Shown piece by piece: positions 1-11,441 of a DNA stretch of 64,000 nucleotides. The notes below the pieces were generated by a model. That model made no database searches. It was not told the DNA's origin and saw nothing but the letters and a program-made list of their open reading frames with translations. The position numbers and the translations under genes are program-made. Where the stretch lies: positions 4,215-68,214 of the forward strand of contig JAKUCV010006894.1 of the NCBI GenBank assembly GCA_028386065.3, written 5' to 3'. The stretch is from Turnera subulata. Its lineage: Eukaryota > Streptophyta > Magnoliopsida > Malpighiales > Passifloraceae. Positions within the stretch are counted from its first letter, which is position 1; every line of letters starts with the position of its first letter.

Positions 1-2680
1 CGGCTATAGCCAAAAGAATCCGGATGGATTTAACCATGGCAACTGGTGAGAAGGTTTCATCATAGTCTATACCATGAACTTGTTTGAAACCTTTTGCAAC
101 CAACCGCCCTTTATAGGTAATCACATTACCATCCATGTCGGTCTTCTTCTTGAAGACCCACTTGCACCCTATGGGTTTTACCCCTTCGGGTGGATCAACA
201 AAGGTCCATACCTTGTTTTGATACATGGAATCCATCTCCGAATTCATGGCTTCTAGCCACTTCTGGGAGTCCGGACCCGTAACGACCTGCTGATAGGTAG
301 TGGGTTCATCCTCATCTATAAGCATCACATCACCGGTATGAGTCACGAGAAATCCATATCTCTCGGGCTCATGCCGAATCCTATCTGACCGACGCGGTCC
401 GTGTCTTACAGGAACAGGATTCTCGTCTACAACACCTTGTGGTTCTTGTTCTTGTTCCGTCTCAGTCTCTAGATCTCGAACTTCTTCGAGTTCTATTTTC
501 CTCCCACTGATTCCTCTAGAAATAAATTGTCTTTCTAGAAAAATCGCTGTCCGAGCAACAAACACTTTGTGGTCGGTGGGATTATAGAAGTTATACCCTT
601 TAGTTTCCTTAGGGTAACCTACAAATAGGCACTTCTCAGATTTTGGGCCAAGTTTATCCGAAGCGTCACGTCTTACGTAAGCCTCGCAACCCCAAATCCT
701 CATAAAAGACAAATTGGGATGCTTCCCAGTCCATATCTCATATGGTGTCTTTTCGACTGATTTAGACGGAACACGGTTAAGTGTAAAAGCAACACTCAAT
801 AGTGCATGTCACCAAAAGGAGGAAGGAAGGTCGGCTTGACTCATCATCGAACGAACCATGTCCAACAAGGTTCGGTTCCTCCTTTCGGATACACCATTCC
901 ATTGAGGTGTACCCGGCGGAGTGAGTTGTGATACTATACCACAATCCCTTAGATAGTCAAGAAAACCTCGGTCTAAGTATTCACTACCTCGATCAGATCG
1001 AAGCATCTTAATACTTTTCCCGAGCTGATTCTGTACTTCATTCTTAAATTCTTTAAACTTTTAAAAGGATTCCGACTTGTGTCTCATTAGATACACGTAG
1101 CCGTATCTACTGAAGTCATCAGTAAACGTAATGAAGTATTGAAAACCACCTCTAGCTTGTGTAGACATTGGTCCGCATACATCAGTATGTATGAGACCTA
1201 ATAAGTCCGAGGCTCTTTCACCTTTACCCTTAAAGGGAGCCTTAGTCATTTTGCCTAACAAACATGACTCACATGTCTCATATGATTCAAAATCAAATGA
1301 GTCTAGCAATCCATCTTTATGGAGTTGCGCAATGCGAGTTTCGTTTATATGGCCTAAACGACAATGCCAAAGGTAGGTTTCGTTAGAATCATTTATTCTA
1401 ACCTTCTTCGTACTAACGTTATAGATCGGCATCTCAAGGTTTAGAACATACAATCCATTGCTTAAATTTGCACCACCATAATATACATCATTGAAATAAA
1501 TTGAACAACATTTGTTCTTTATTACAAATGAAAATCCTTTCTTGTCCAAACAAGATACAGAAATCAAATTTCTGCTAATGGAAGGTACAAAATAACAATC
1601 ATCGAGTTCTAAAACCAAGCCACTAGGTAAAGATAGAAAATAAGTCCCTACGGCTAATGCAGCAACCCTTGCTCCATTCCCGACACGTAGGTCTACTTCA
1701 CCCTTCGCCAACCTTCTACTCTTTCTTAGTTCCTGCACATTTACACAAATGTGAGAACCACATCCGGTATCTAATACCCATGATGCAGAAGTAGAAATAT
1801 TAGCTTCTATAACGAAAATACCTGAAGTAGAAGTCTCACTTCCCTTCTTGTTCCTCTTTACCTCTTCAAGGTAAACTGGGCAGTTGCGCTTCCAATGGCC
1901 CGGTTTGTTGCAATGGAAACAATGTCCATCCTTTGCAACTCCACCCTTGGGTTTCAGCACATGATCACAAGCAGAAGCACAAGCACCAAACCTTTTGGCA
2001 CCCTTCTTCTTCTTGTCATACTTTGCCTTACCCTTTCCTTTGCCCTTGCCAAGCAACAGAATGTTGGACTTATTTGTCCTCATTTGTTGTTCAGCTGTCC
2101 CCAACATGTTGAGCAACTCTGACAACGACTTGTCAAGATGATTCATGTTGAAGTTCATCACGAATTGGCTATAACTGTCCGGCAACGATTGCAAGACAAG
2201 GTCCACAGCCAATTCCTTTTGCAAAGGAAACCCTAGACCCTCAAGGCTCTCAATGTATCCGATCATTTTGAGCACATGAGGCCTCACGGGTGATCCATCA
2301 GCCATTCTGCATTGGAATAATGCTTTGGAGGTCTCATACCTCTCATGCCTAGCCTGCTCCTCAAAGAGCATCTTAAGGTGTTCGATCATATCGAACGCCC
2401 CCATTAGCTCATGTTGCTTCTGAATTTCAGATTCCATGGCCATAAGCATGAAGCATGAAACATCCACTGCATCATCAAGATGCTTCTTGTAAGCATCTCT
2501 TTCTGCCCTTGGTGCATTAGGCGCCGGTTCAATCGGAACAGGCCCTTCGAGGACATACAGTTTCTTTTCTTGTCTGAGGATGATCCTCAGATTGCGATAC
2601 CACTTTAGGAAATTGTTCCCATTAAGTTTCTCCTTCTCAAGGACAGATCGCAATGACAATGTACCTGTGTTTTGTGCCAT
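1..2680 (-). pseudogene. copia gag-pol polyprotein, two nonsense codons, cut by window edge
   Basis: The ATG is at 2680 (minus). The first 539 codons hold a UBN2-type gag, a lysine-rich stretch, a CCHC zinc knuckle (about residues 254-267), an aspartic protease with DTGCGSH (about 304), a GAG-pre-integrase motif (LWHCRLGH) and the start of the integrase (HTDVCGP, FTDDFSRYGY). A TAA at about 1061 interrupts the integrase, which resumes in the same frame (LRSDRGSEYL, PQWNGVSERRNRTL) to a TGA near 809, where the family normally has Gly after SFW. The frame then continues through the integrase tail (TPYEIWTG, MRIWGCEAYV) and the start of RT (GCKWVFKKK, RLVAKGFKQ). Only two point nonsense changes are seen in nearly 2.7 kb, so decay is recent. 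It is not a host gene. Confidence 0.92.
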
Positions 2681-4056
2681 GGTAATTCTACAACAAAGAT
2701 CAATTCACACAAATAAGAGTCATGCATACATAAATCATTTAACAAGGGATTTAATTAAATGATGCTCCTACTATGAATCAATTAAAAGAATAACAAGTAG
2801 GCCAAGATCCATATTTCACTACAACATAAGTCAGCTTTGGCTGATAAGCCTACATCATAGTTATTTAGGTAGACAACTCTTTGTCAATTACATCTCTATG
2901 TAACTCTTGGATAGTTGAGTGAACAACAGCTTGTTCAAGTCTATCTTATAGACATTGCTCAACCCTTGCCTCTAGGTCCTTAATCCTATTAAGATAACCT
3001 AGTTAAGTCCAAACCCACAACAAGCAATCGAGATATTACAATTATCCACTCGCACCTTCTTAGGATAAACAATGGCACCCTACTTTGGCAGAAACTACCA
3101 ATTGTTGATCTTAAGCTTGATGAGTGCTTATCATGGAAGGCAACTAAGAACTTAATATTTCATCAATATAATTATGCATCATATGCAATATAAGCCGCTA
3201 CGCAGAGGTAGTACGGCGGTCCCGCTAGCCGGTTAGCGGGCGGGGTCAAGGGGCAGCGCCCTTGCCAGGGCTCGGGGCGGAGCCCCGGCCCAAAAATTAT
3301 ATGAACATCGATGTTTACACAAGAACATCGATGTTGTGACAAGTAAACATCGATGTTTAAACTTAAACATCGATGTTGTGAAAGTCTAACTTTCCCAACA
3401 TATTGGCAGTAGCTCAAAAACATCGATGTTGGACACTACAACATCGATGTTTTGAGTACCCTGAAAGTTCAAAATTTGGCAGTAGCATAAAAACATCGAT
3501 GTTTAAATAGAACATCGATGTTGTAACTTCCTGAATCCAAAAACATCGATGTTTAAATATAAACATCGATGTTATTTGAATTCTGGAATTTCAACCAAAT
3601 TGGCCGAGCTCAAATAACATCGATGTTTAACTTTTAAACATCGATGTTTTTGAGAAGTTGCATGAGAACATCGATGTTTGTCCTACAACATCGATGTTTT
3701 AGTGATTCGGCCGAGGCCAATCATCATGCCAACATCGATGTTTGTCATAAAAACATCGATGTTTTTGGCCCAAAAGTTCATGAACAACAATTGCTCAAAA
3801 CACAAACCGACACTCGGTTTTTCTTGGTCGAACCCTTCGACCTACTGCCATAAACTCTTGATTGACATCTCATATCAATCAACTACTCGGTTTTTCAAAA
3901 CTCTTTTGTCAAAACACTCAACATCAAACACATATATCACATATACAATTGAAATCAACATACAATGATCATGCTACATCTCACATAACATATCATTTGT
4001 ACATGCATGAACATATCACCATATGCACATATACCCGGTTCAGAGCTTCACAAGAG
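2681..4056 (-). other. untranslated leader of the copia element
   Basis: This 1.38 kb between the PBS and gag has no long reading frame. It holds a GC-rich block at about 3193-3292, made of short inverted repeats (for example GGGGCAGCGCCC and GGGGCGGAGCCCC), in an otherwise AT-rich setting, and the palindrome array at 3304-3763. The rest (2681-3190 and 3764-4056) is AT-rich with nothing I recognise. Some of it could be an insertion rather than original leader. Confidence 0.6.
3304..3763. repeat. paired-palindrome array, 16 x AACATCGATGTT
   Basis: Sixteen exact copies start at 3304, 3324, 3346, 3366, 3419, 3440, 3492, 3511, 3542, 3562, 3616, 3637, 3667, 3687, 3731 and 3752. They fall into eight pairs with in-pair offsets of 19-21. 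Pair-to-pair steps are 42, 73, 73, 50, 74, 51 and 64. Each 12-mer is its own reverse complement, so each pair can form a hairpin with a 12-bp stem and a 7-9 nt loop. Spacer words such as GGCAGTAG and GCCGAGC also occur between pairs of the array at 34121-34711, in the same plus-strand orientation. Confidence 0.95.
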
Positions 4057-4069
4057 GGCTCCGCTACCA
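4057..4069 (-). other. primer-binding site of the copia element
   Basis: The minus strand reads TGGTAGCGGAGCC right after the LTR end (..CTTACA plus one base). It is close to the usual copia site TGGTATCAGAGC, complementary to initiator tRNA-Met, with two substitutions. The same variant is used by elements at 19928 and 24022. Confidence 0.75.
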
Positions 4070-4070
4070 C

Positions 4071-5518
4071 TGTAAGTTTCCTAAGAGCTATATGACACTC
4101 ATACAAAGGCTCATCAAGCAGCGGAAAGATAGGAAACTACCCTAGAACCACATGTGAGGCTACAAAACCGAATAACAAATTTTACTTACTTGGAGATTAG
4201 GATCTTTCACCTAATTATGAGTATAGAACCAGCAAGAGCAGGATGAAAACGTCCCCTCCTCTACGGTATCCACACGAACCGTGAATTAGCTTGAACCGTC
4301 ACACGATCCAACTCTCGAGCTCACCCGAACCGATGTGCTAGCAACAGTTTACGGGATCAAGTGTGTTTTGGGGTGCAAGTGCTCTTGCTTCTTTCACAAA
4401 GAAGAAGAGTGTTTTCAGAGTGTTTTGGGTGCTGCAAAAACGTGGTCAATGGCTGAACATAGAGATGAAATAATCTGATCACCATTAGCACCAAAACACC
4501 ATCAATTAGTGGAGTAAGTGGCCAACACACATGGCCCCATGATAATGACCCTCACTCATCATGCTTCCACTAAATGACCAGACATAAAACACTCACTCAA
4601 GCACTAACTCAGGTCAATAATTCTCCTAATTATTGTCCCAAAACGACCCTGGTTCAACCATGGTCCAACCACGGTCCAACCACGGTCCAACCACACCCGG
4701 TCCAACCATGGTCCAACCACGGTTCAACCACCTGCCCGAATCAACGGTTCTATGTGTGTGACCCTGTAGGCACTTGTAACGTCCGGCAATGATTGTAAAA
4801 TCTCATTTTACAATCATAAACAAAGAGCGGCGTCTAGCAACACATCATTGCTACCCGAACGACAAGATCATTACTGATTCTCTATGCCTCAGAATATGTC
4901 ATCGTCCTTTCGTCAAATTATCAAGATCAAACATGAGACATGGAATATGCCAATCTCATATATGTCTAATCTATGTTTCTTGATCCCCGAGTTAACTGTA
5001 TAAAACGGATACCCGTGATATCAACATATCACCTAATCCGAGCATGGCCATGCATTTCACAGTTCAACTCTATCAAGAAATCATATGATAATATACCCGT
5101 TATATGGGTCGAACGAATCCCGTCTTGATCAATCAAAACCCTCTACATACTAGTCATATACCCAATGATTACCCTTATATCCACCCAGTTACGGGTGACT
5201 AGGTATAATATCAAAGCATATGATTCATATGTTGGATACCTTGACGATCTCAGGTCGAAGGACAACACATCTATAAGAAACACTAATGACATACATATAA
5301 CGTTCCATGTAGTGTTCTTATGTGGGTCGGTCCGGTCCACAAGTTCTCTAACTTGTACCCGTATGTAGAATTCATATCACATATAAATTCACAACATACT
5401 CTAGTCTTAATTTATTATTACAACCCGTCCATAATAATAACCAACTAGGGACATTTAAGAATATATCAAATATATAGACTAGGGTTATAAATATGTGCAA
5501 GTAATTATCTCATAATCA
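4071..5518 (-). repeat. 5' LTR of the minus-strand copia element
   Basis: The inner end is well placed: plus-strand TGTAAG at 4071 abuts the PBS. The outer end is tentatively the CA at 5518 (minus TGATTATGAG), just before RNase H sequence of another element. The alternative CA at 4812 would leave over 700 bp of LTR-like sequence unexplained. A short tandem array of GGTCCAACCAC-like units lies at 4651-4732. There are no coding features. The other LTR is off the window, so the length is unverified. Confidence 0.55.
4651..4732. repeat. short tandem repeat, about 11-bp unit
   Basis: About six imperfect copies of a GGTCCAACCAC-like unit lie inside the LTR. Several units contain CCATGG or CCACGG. 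This is probably a simple minisatellite from replication slippage. Confidence 0.8.
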
Positions 5519-5548
5519 TATTTATTGGAATAACCTCAATGTATATAC

Positions 5549-5854
5549 ATGACTACAATCATCCATAGATTGGCTTTTGGGCATATAACTAACATAAGCC
5601 TTAGTCATGTGCCTCTTAAATGTGATAACACAAGTGCCATAAGCTTGACGAAGAACCCTGTTCTTCATTCTAGAACAAAACATATAGATATTAGGCATCA
5701 CTTCATTAGGGATCATGTTCTCAAGGGAGATGTAGATATTGAATTCGTTGAAACAAAATCTCAACTAGCTGACATCTTCACAAAACCCTTAGACAAAGAG
5801 TCATACTTTCGAATTCGAACTGAACTTGGCATACTTGACTCTACATTAAAGTAA
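5549..5854 (+). pseudogene. copia RNase H C-terminal fragment
   Basis: The reading frame carries the copia RNase H tail, with [33 protein letters not shown] and [11 protein letters not shown]. The family-like part starts near 5595; upstream residues look like junction sequence. The stop at 5852-5854 fits the normal polyprotein end. RT and the catalytic N-terminal half of RNase H are missing, so it is a non-functional fragment. Confidence 0.9.
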
Positions 5855-6212
5855 TCTATGCATTCCTCACATATCTCTTTTTGAACATTACTGACTTGAG
5901 CGTCGGAGGCTCCCCTAATTTTGCTTTGCAGGTACTCCTCTTCCTAAAGGCAACAAGATAAGGGGAACAAGCATAGAAATATATAGGTGTCAAAAGGGGG
6001 AAGATAAGATAGGGGGAACAAGATACTATGCTAACATTGATGTTGCGCATCATCATTTCTTTTTGCTAATGTCAAAAGGGGGAAGATAAGAAGTATATGC
6101 ATCAAGATAGGGGGAATCATAATTTGAAAAATATAGGGGGAATCATTGTGTTATATACCTCTAATACTGGCATATACTTCTAGTTGTTTATCATTATCAA
6201 AAAGGGGGAAAT
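5855..6212 (+). other. 3' untranslated region with repeated polypurine tracts
   Basis: The block CAAAAGGGGGAAGATAAG or a close variant recurs near 5992 and 6071, with further AGGGGGAA tracts near 6011, 6108 and 6136. The last one (6199-6212, AAAAAGGGGGAAAT) abuts the LTR and is the functional polypurine tract position. Confidence 0.8.
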
Positions 6213-6540
6213 TGTTAGAACTCATGGTTCATTACAGGTTTTGATAGTCGACAAACCAATTCTAGATCATGACAAAGATGAAGCAAAAAGAAATGAAGTC
6301 AAACCAATCCTCAAGCAAAAGAAACCATTCAAGAGCAAAGGATCAAAGTGAAAGAGCACAATAATTGAAGAGCCAAGAAAGAAGAGTTAGATTCATAAAT
6401 TGTACAAGGTATAACACTCAACTCTTCTAGGACATTGGCTCAAAATAAGATAAAGATTGCTCATGCATCACACAAACATATTTCAAACATCAAACTATCT
6501 TTTGAGTAAATAACATCGATGTTATGTTCTATAACATCGA
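6213..6540 (+). repeat. truncated 3' LTR, family of the solo LTR at 33821
   Basis: It begins TGTTAGAAC after the PPT. About 300 bp match the solo LTR at 33821, including the spacing to the first palindrome (6512 here, 34121 there). It breaks off inside the second palindrome of the first pair, at the N. Confidence 0.85.
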
Positions 6541-6776
6541 NTTCACAAGAGGGCTCCGCTACCACTGTAAGTTTCCTAAGAGCTATATGACACTCATACA
6601 AAGGCTCATCAAGCAGCGGAAAGATAGGAAACTACCCTAGAACCACATGTGAGGCTACAAAACCGAATAACAAATTTTACTTACTTGGAGATTAGGATCT
6701 TTCACCTAATTATGAGTATAGAACCAGCAAGAGCAGGATGTAAACGTCCCCTCCTCTACGGTATCCACACGAACCT
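6541..6776. repeat. N base followed by a copy of 4047-4281
   Basis: Position 6541 is N. From 6542 the sequence repeats 4047 onward with offset 2495, including the PBS-like block and the LTR start of the left element. I see one substitution (near 6741) before similarity fades around 6776. The N lies exactly where one sequence changes to the other, so this may be a scaffold join rather than a biological junction. Confidence 0.85.
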
Positions 6777-6779
6777 TGA

Positions 6780-9700
6780 TCGTCCCGGAAACGTCACACG
6801 AATCCAAGAGATCCTCCTACTGAAACATCCAGCCAGGACGCATCACTAGAAGGTCTGCGAGCTGCTGAACCTACAGTGCACAAAGATCCCCGATTAGAGG
6901 TTTCTCCATTGTCTCCTGTCTAGGGATCACTGCCTGACCCAGTTGCGGCATTTATCTCTACCTTTATGACGGGTACTCAGTCGAAAGGAAGCAAGAAAGT
7001 GAAGAAGAAATCATCCAGTCAGGCGAAACTGCATAAGTGCAATGAACTGACACTAATTCAGGATTTTGCACTTACAGACATGGAGGGGAGGGGCGAGCAA
7101 TTGAAGAGTGGAAACTTGTCTAAGGAACCATTACAGGGGTGGGGAATTGTTAACTATTGTGAGAACCAATGAAACAACACCAGCTATTGTCGGAGGCTGA
7201 TGGAAACAGATGGCTAGGAAGGAGAACGTAGGATCGGGCAATACCAAACTGAAGGAGCCCGTGAAAAGGAAGGAGTGGTTGGATGAAAGTGAGGAAATGG
7301 AATGGGAGGTCTCAAAGAAGAAGGCCAAAGGAGAGTAGGTTTCTAACATTGAGTTAATTCCGACGGGAAAGGCGACGACTGTGGAGCAGTCTCGCCACAC
7401 ACAATGAGGATCCTGACGTGGAACTGCCGTGGACTGGAGAATCCACAGGCAGAGAATAACCTTATCAAACAATTTTAGCTTGATTTCCCAAATTTGTTCT
7501 TCCTATCTGAGACTAGGTTAAAGACCAATAAAGTTAATAGATTAAATGGTCGTTTGAGATTTCAAAACTTGTTAGTAGTTGACTGTGAAAGAGTAGGTAG
7601 TGCAAGAAGAGGAGGTTTGTTTCTTTTATGGAAAGATGTCTGGGATGTCTCATTATGTAGTCTGTCTATGCACTACATTGATGTCACAGTCTGCTTATCT
7701 GGAGAGCCGAATTTGAAGTGACAATTTACAGGGGCTTATGGTTGGCCTGAAGCTTAAAACAAACGGTACACATGGGAGCTTCTAAGGAGTTTGAGGGCGC
7801 AAAAAAATCTTCCTTGGCTGCTCCTAGGTGACTTTAATGAGATCAGATATACCCATAAGAGGGAGGGTGGCAGAGTAAGGGATTACCGTTGGGTGGAGGA
7901 TTTTAATGATGTTTTTACAAAGTGCGAGTTAGAGGAGATAGCCTTTTCACTTAGGATAATGGACAGGAGGAACAGGGACACATAAGGGAGAGACTGGATA
8001 AAGGAGTGGCAAGTCGAGCATGAAAAGATTGCTTTACTGATATAGTCATCATACATTTACCAAGACATTTTTCAGACCACTCACCACCTTCTTTGCCAGT
8101 GTTCAACAGTTAGAGAAGGAGATAGGAAGAAACCACGACCTCTCCGTTTTGAGAAAATATGGCTTCAGGTGAACGAGTTTCAGCATGAAGTCGAACAGTC
8201 TTGGACCCTGTCTAACTTCATGAGTGAAACTAATGCCATAACGGATAGGCTTGCTTTTTGCAGTACCAGAATTGCTGAGTGGAGTGCCTTAAAGTTCGGT
8301 TCTGTTAATAAACAATTGAAATTATATCGGGAAAGGCTGCAACATCTTCAAACCTGACCGCCTACCCAGGAGAACTTAGATGAGATGAAACAGATTTACG
8401 AGGTAGTGAACTCATTGATCAAGAAGGAGGAGACTATGTAGGCACAACGTTCACGTGCCTCATGGCTTCGGGAAGGGGATTAGAATATCATCTTCTTCCA
8501 TAGAAAGGCGACTCCAAGGAATAGCAGGAACCACATCATTAAGATTCAAGATCAGGGAGGGGTATGGCACACATGCCCGAATGAGGTTGAGGCAGTTCTG
8601 GGGGATTATTTTAGGGACCTGTACACATCCTCGGGGAGTACAGGAGTGGAGGAAGTACTCAGGTGCCTGGAGGCCAAAGTCACTGAATCCAAGAATACTG
8701 ACTTGACTCGAGACTTCACCCGGAACGAAATCGAGTAGGCTTACAACAAATGCATCACACCAAGGCACCCGACCCTAACGGAATGCCAGCCCTCTTCTAG
8801 CAATAGTTTTGGAATATCATAGGTAACAATATAGTAGACATAGTCTGTTATTTTCTTTCTAGTGGTGTCAGTTTTTCTAGTTTTAATTCTACCTTTATAG
8901 TTCTTATTCCTAAAGTAGCTATTCCACAGTCTTGTCAGCAGTATCGTCCTATAAGTTAGTGTAATGTCTTTTACAAAATCATCTCTAAATTCTTTTGTAA
9001 TCGGCTCAAAGTCTTCCTTCCTCATATAGTAAGTCTTAACCAGAGTGCTTTTGTCCCAGGGCGTCTTATCACTAACAACGTGTTGTTAGCTTTTGAGGTA
9101 TTTAATTACATGAGGAAAAAGTGGAAGGGAAAGAAGGGGCTCTTTGGATTAAAGATGGATATGAGTAAGGCATATGATAGAGTGGAGTGGTCCTATTTAG
9201 AAAAAATAATGCAACGAATGGGTTTTTTTTTTGTGAAAAATGGATTAGTCTGATTATGAATTGCATTACCTCTGTCTCTTATTCTATCTTGATTAATAGT
9301 GTTCTTAGTGACAGCTTTCAGCCTATAAGAGGATTGCAGCAGGGAGATCTCCTCTCTCCATATCTGTTTCTGTTGTGTGTTGAGAGGTTTTTAGCTTTGA
9401 TCACAGATGCAGAGAGACGAGGCCTACTACATGGCGCACAAATTGCAAGGCATGCATAATTAGTCACCTTTTCTCTGTAGATGACTGTCTCTTGTTCTCT
9501 CGAGCTAACCGCCAGGAGATCTTTACTCTCACCCAGATCATTCGATCCTATAAAGAGGCATCCGACCAGCGGTCAAACTTTGACAAATCAGAATTTTCAC
9601 TAAGCCAAAATATGCATGAACAGTTTGCTATCGATATCCAAGAGTGGATGGGCTTTAAGGTAGTGGATAGATTCCAAAAGTACCTTGGGATGCCAATAGT

Positions 9701-11432
9701 GATTGATAGATCCAAGAAGACCATTTTTAGCTCCTTGAGGGACCGAGTCTGCAAGAAACTTTCGAGGTGGAAAGAGAAAACACTTTCAGCAGTTGGGGAA
9801 GGAGGTCTTGATTAAATCTGTAGTCCAAAGTATACCTATATACCTGATAAGTTGTTTCTTGATTTCCCAAGGTATATGTGAGGAAATGAAATGAGCCATG
9901 CGCAAGTTTTGGTGGGGCTATGAGGAGGGGCGAAGGGGAATAAACTGGATTGCCTGAGAGAAGCTGTGTCATTTGAAGCGAGAGGGGGACGTTGGGTTCA
10001 GGAGGCTTGCAGCTTTTAACGAAGCCATGCTCGCTAAACAAGCTTGGAGGTTGATCCATAACCCTTCTTCTTTTCTAGCGCAAGTGCTTCGTGCTAGACC
10101 ATCAGCGAACTCACTTCCTACAAGCAAAATTGGGCCATAATTCTAGCTACACATGGAGAAGCATAATGCGAGGGAGGGAAGTTATTGTGATGGGAGCGAG
10201 TTGGACAGTAGGAAATGGGGAGAGCATACGAGTGTGGCATGATAAGTGGCTTGAGGGAGGGAGAATATCTCAGGGCGCCACCAAATTCGATCGGTAAAGA
10301 CGAAGACCTAAGAGTATGTGATCTCATTGACCTGGACACCAAAATGTGGAACACAGGGGTTATCTCCGCCAACTTCGACAACACAACAGCCGCCAACATT
10401 CTACAAATCCCATTAAATATCAGGTCACCGAAAGAATAGTTCACTTGGGATCACACGAAGGATGGAGTCTACTTTATACGAAGTGGGTACTATATTGTGA
10501 GGTAAGGCATAGAAGGTATATTGTGAGGTAAGGCATAGAAGGGGCAGCGCAGACTGCCACGTGGTGGAAAATGTTATAGCAGTTCCCTATTCCTCCAAAG
10601 ATATGTATCTTCTATGGCGCCTATGTCATGACGCCCTGGCCATCAGAAGTAATCTTCGTTTGAGAAATATGGAGAACGACCCAATTTGTCCGATGTGTTC
10701 ACAAGAGAATGAAACGGCTATCCATCTGTTTAAGGACTGCGAATGGACTAAGGAAGTTTGGTCTCTTGGAGATAACCAGGTACTCAGTTCTAATGGCACA
10801 TATATCTTTCCTTGGTTACAGATGTTGAAGCAATAATGTGGGGATGAGCAGTTTGGCTACGTAGGAGTGCTACTTTGGTCAGTGTGGAAGGCAAGGAATG
10901 ATAACATCTTTAGTAACAAAGACACCGATGCTAGGGTTGCTGCAACACGAGCTTTATGCCTTTTCCAGGAATATCAGAGTGCTCAGCTATAATCTCCAAC
11001 GGAAACAAGGCAATAGTAGTTGTAACATACTCCTAAAAGGTAGGCTCCTCCTGCGCCGTGGATTAAAATCAACACTGACGCCTCCTGCCGCTCTAGTTCC
11101 ACAGGGTTGGGAGTTGTTTCTTGCAATGCAAGTGGTCAGGTGGTTTTTAGCGCAACTAAGGAGCTCTCTGGCACCTACGACCCAGCAGAGGCTGAAGCTG
11201 TGGCGGGTTGTCTGGGAGTCCAGTTAGCAAGAGAGAAAGGACTTACACATGTTATCTAGGAGATGGAATGTTTGGGCATTGTTCAATGGCTCCAGGATGT
11301 GACCTGCCCACTAATAGGCTCGGAATGCTGCTGGCAGACATCATGTTTTCTTCATCATCTGTATTAAATTTTACATTTCAGTATGTTAGTCGTTTCGCTA
11401 ATAAGGTTGTGCATGCTATGACGCAATTATAA
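6780..11432 (+). pseudogene. LINE (L1-type) relic: ORF1 tail and ORF2
   Basis: A short lysine-rich ORF1 tail (6966-7172) precedes ORF2, which starts at 7404 (ATG, then ILTWNCRGLENP, the apurinic endonuclease start). Further endonuclease motifs include FFLSETR and LLLGDFNE. Degenerate reverse transcriptase follows (KMDMSKAYDRVEW near 9155, GLQQGDLLSPYLF near 9336, a decayed FADD box near 9470). A zf-RVT domain lies at 10561-10836 (SKDMYLLWRLCHDALAIR), then an RNase H remnant (about 11060-11432). Many stops and frameshifts make it long dead. The 5' end is missing, and a Helitron abuts the 3' end. Confidence 0.9.
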
Positions 11433-11441
11433 TATATACTA

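Larger units (their letters stand above)
1..5518 (-). mobile_element. Ty1/copia retrotransposon, 5' portion
   Basis: Read on the minus strand, the order is 5' LTR (about 5518 to 4071), primer-binding site (4069 to 4057), a 1.38-kb untranslated leader, then gag-pol from 2680 to the left edge, where it is cut inside the reverse transcriptase. The order of gag, protease, integrase, RT is diagnostic of Ty1/copia. The 3' LTR is outside the window, so target duplication and LTR divergence cannot be scored. It appears inserted into the RNase H end of a plus-strand copia element that resumes near 5520. The outer LTR boundary is uncertain; the PBS side is clear. Confidence 0.85.
5520..6540 (+). mobile_element. 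3' end of a plus-strand copia element, probably SIRE/Maximus-like
   Basis: This fragment has the RNase H end, a 350-bp 3' untranslated part with repeated purine tracts, a PPT and the first 328 bp of the 3' LTR. It is cut by the minus-strand copia on the left and by the N at 6541 on the right. The LTR start matches the solo LTR at 33821 closely over the first 300 bp, so both belong to one family. The lineage guess rests on the CAAAAAGGGGGAAAT tract next to TGTTAGAAC and on the multiple purine tracts. Confidence 0.8.

Noticed and set aside
3304..3763. CRISPR-like array
   Set aside because: Regular short repeats with variable spacers recall a CRISPR, but the repeat is only 12 bp, fully palindromic, with 7-9 bp and 30-60 bp spacers, and it lies in a plant retrotransposon.
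4801..4812. LTR outer end at the CA of 4812 (TGTAA/TTACA pairing with 4071)
   Set aside because: It would give matching terminal inverted repeats, but over 700 bp of similar-looking sequence up to 5518 would be unexplained. Kept only as an alternative.
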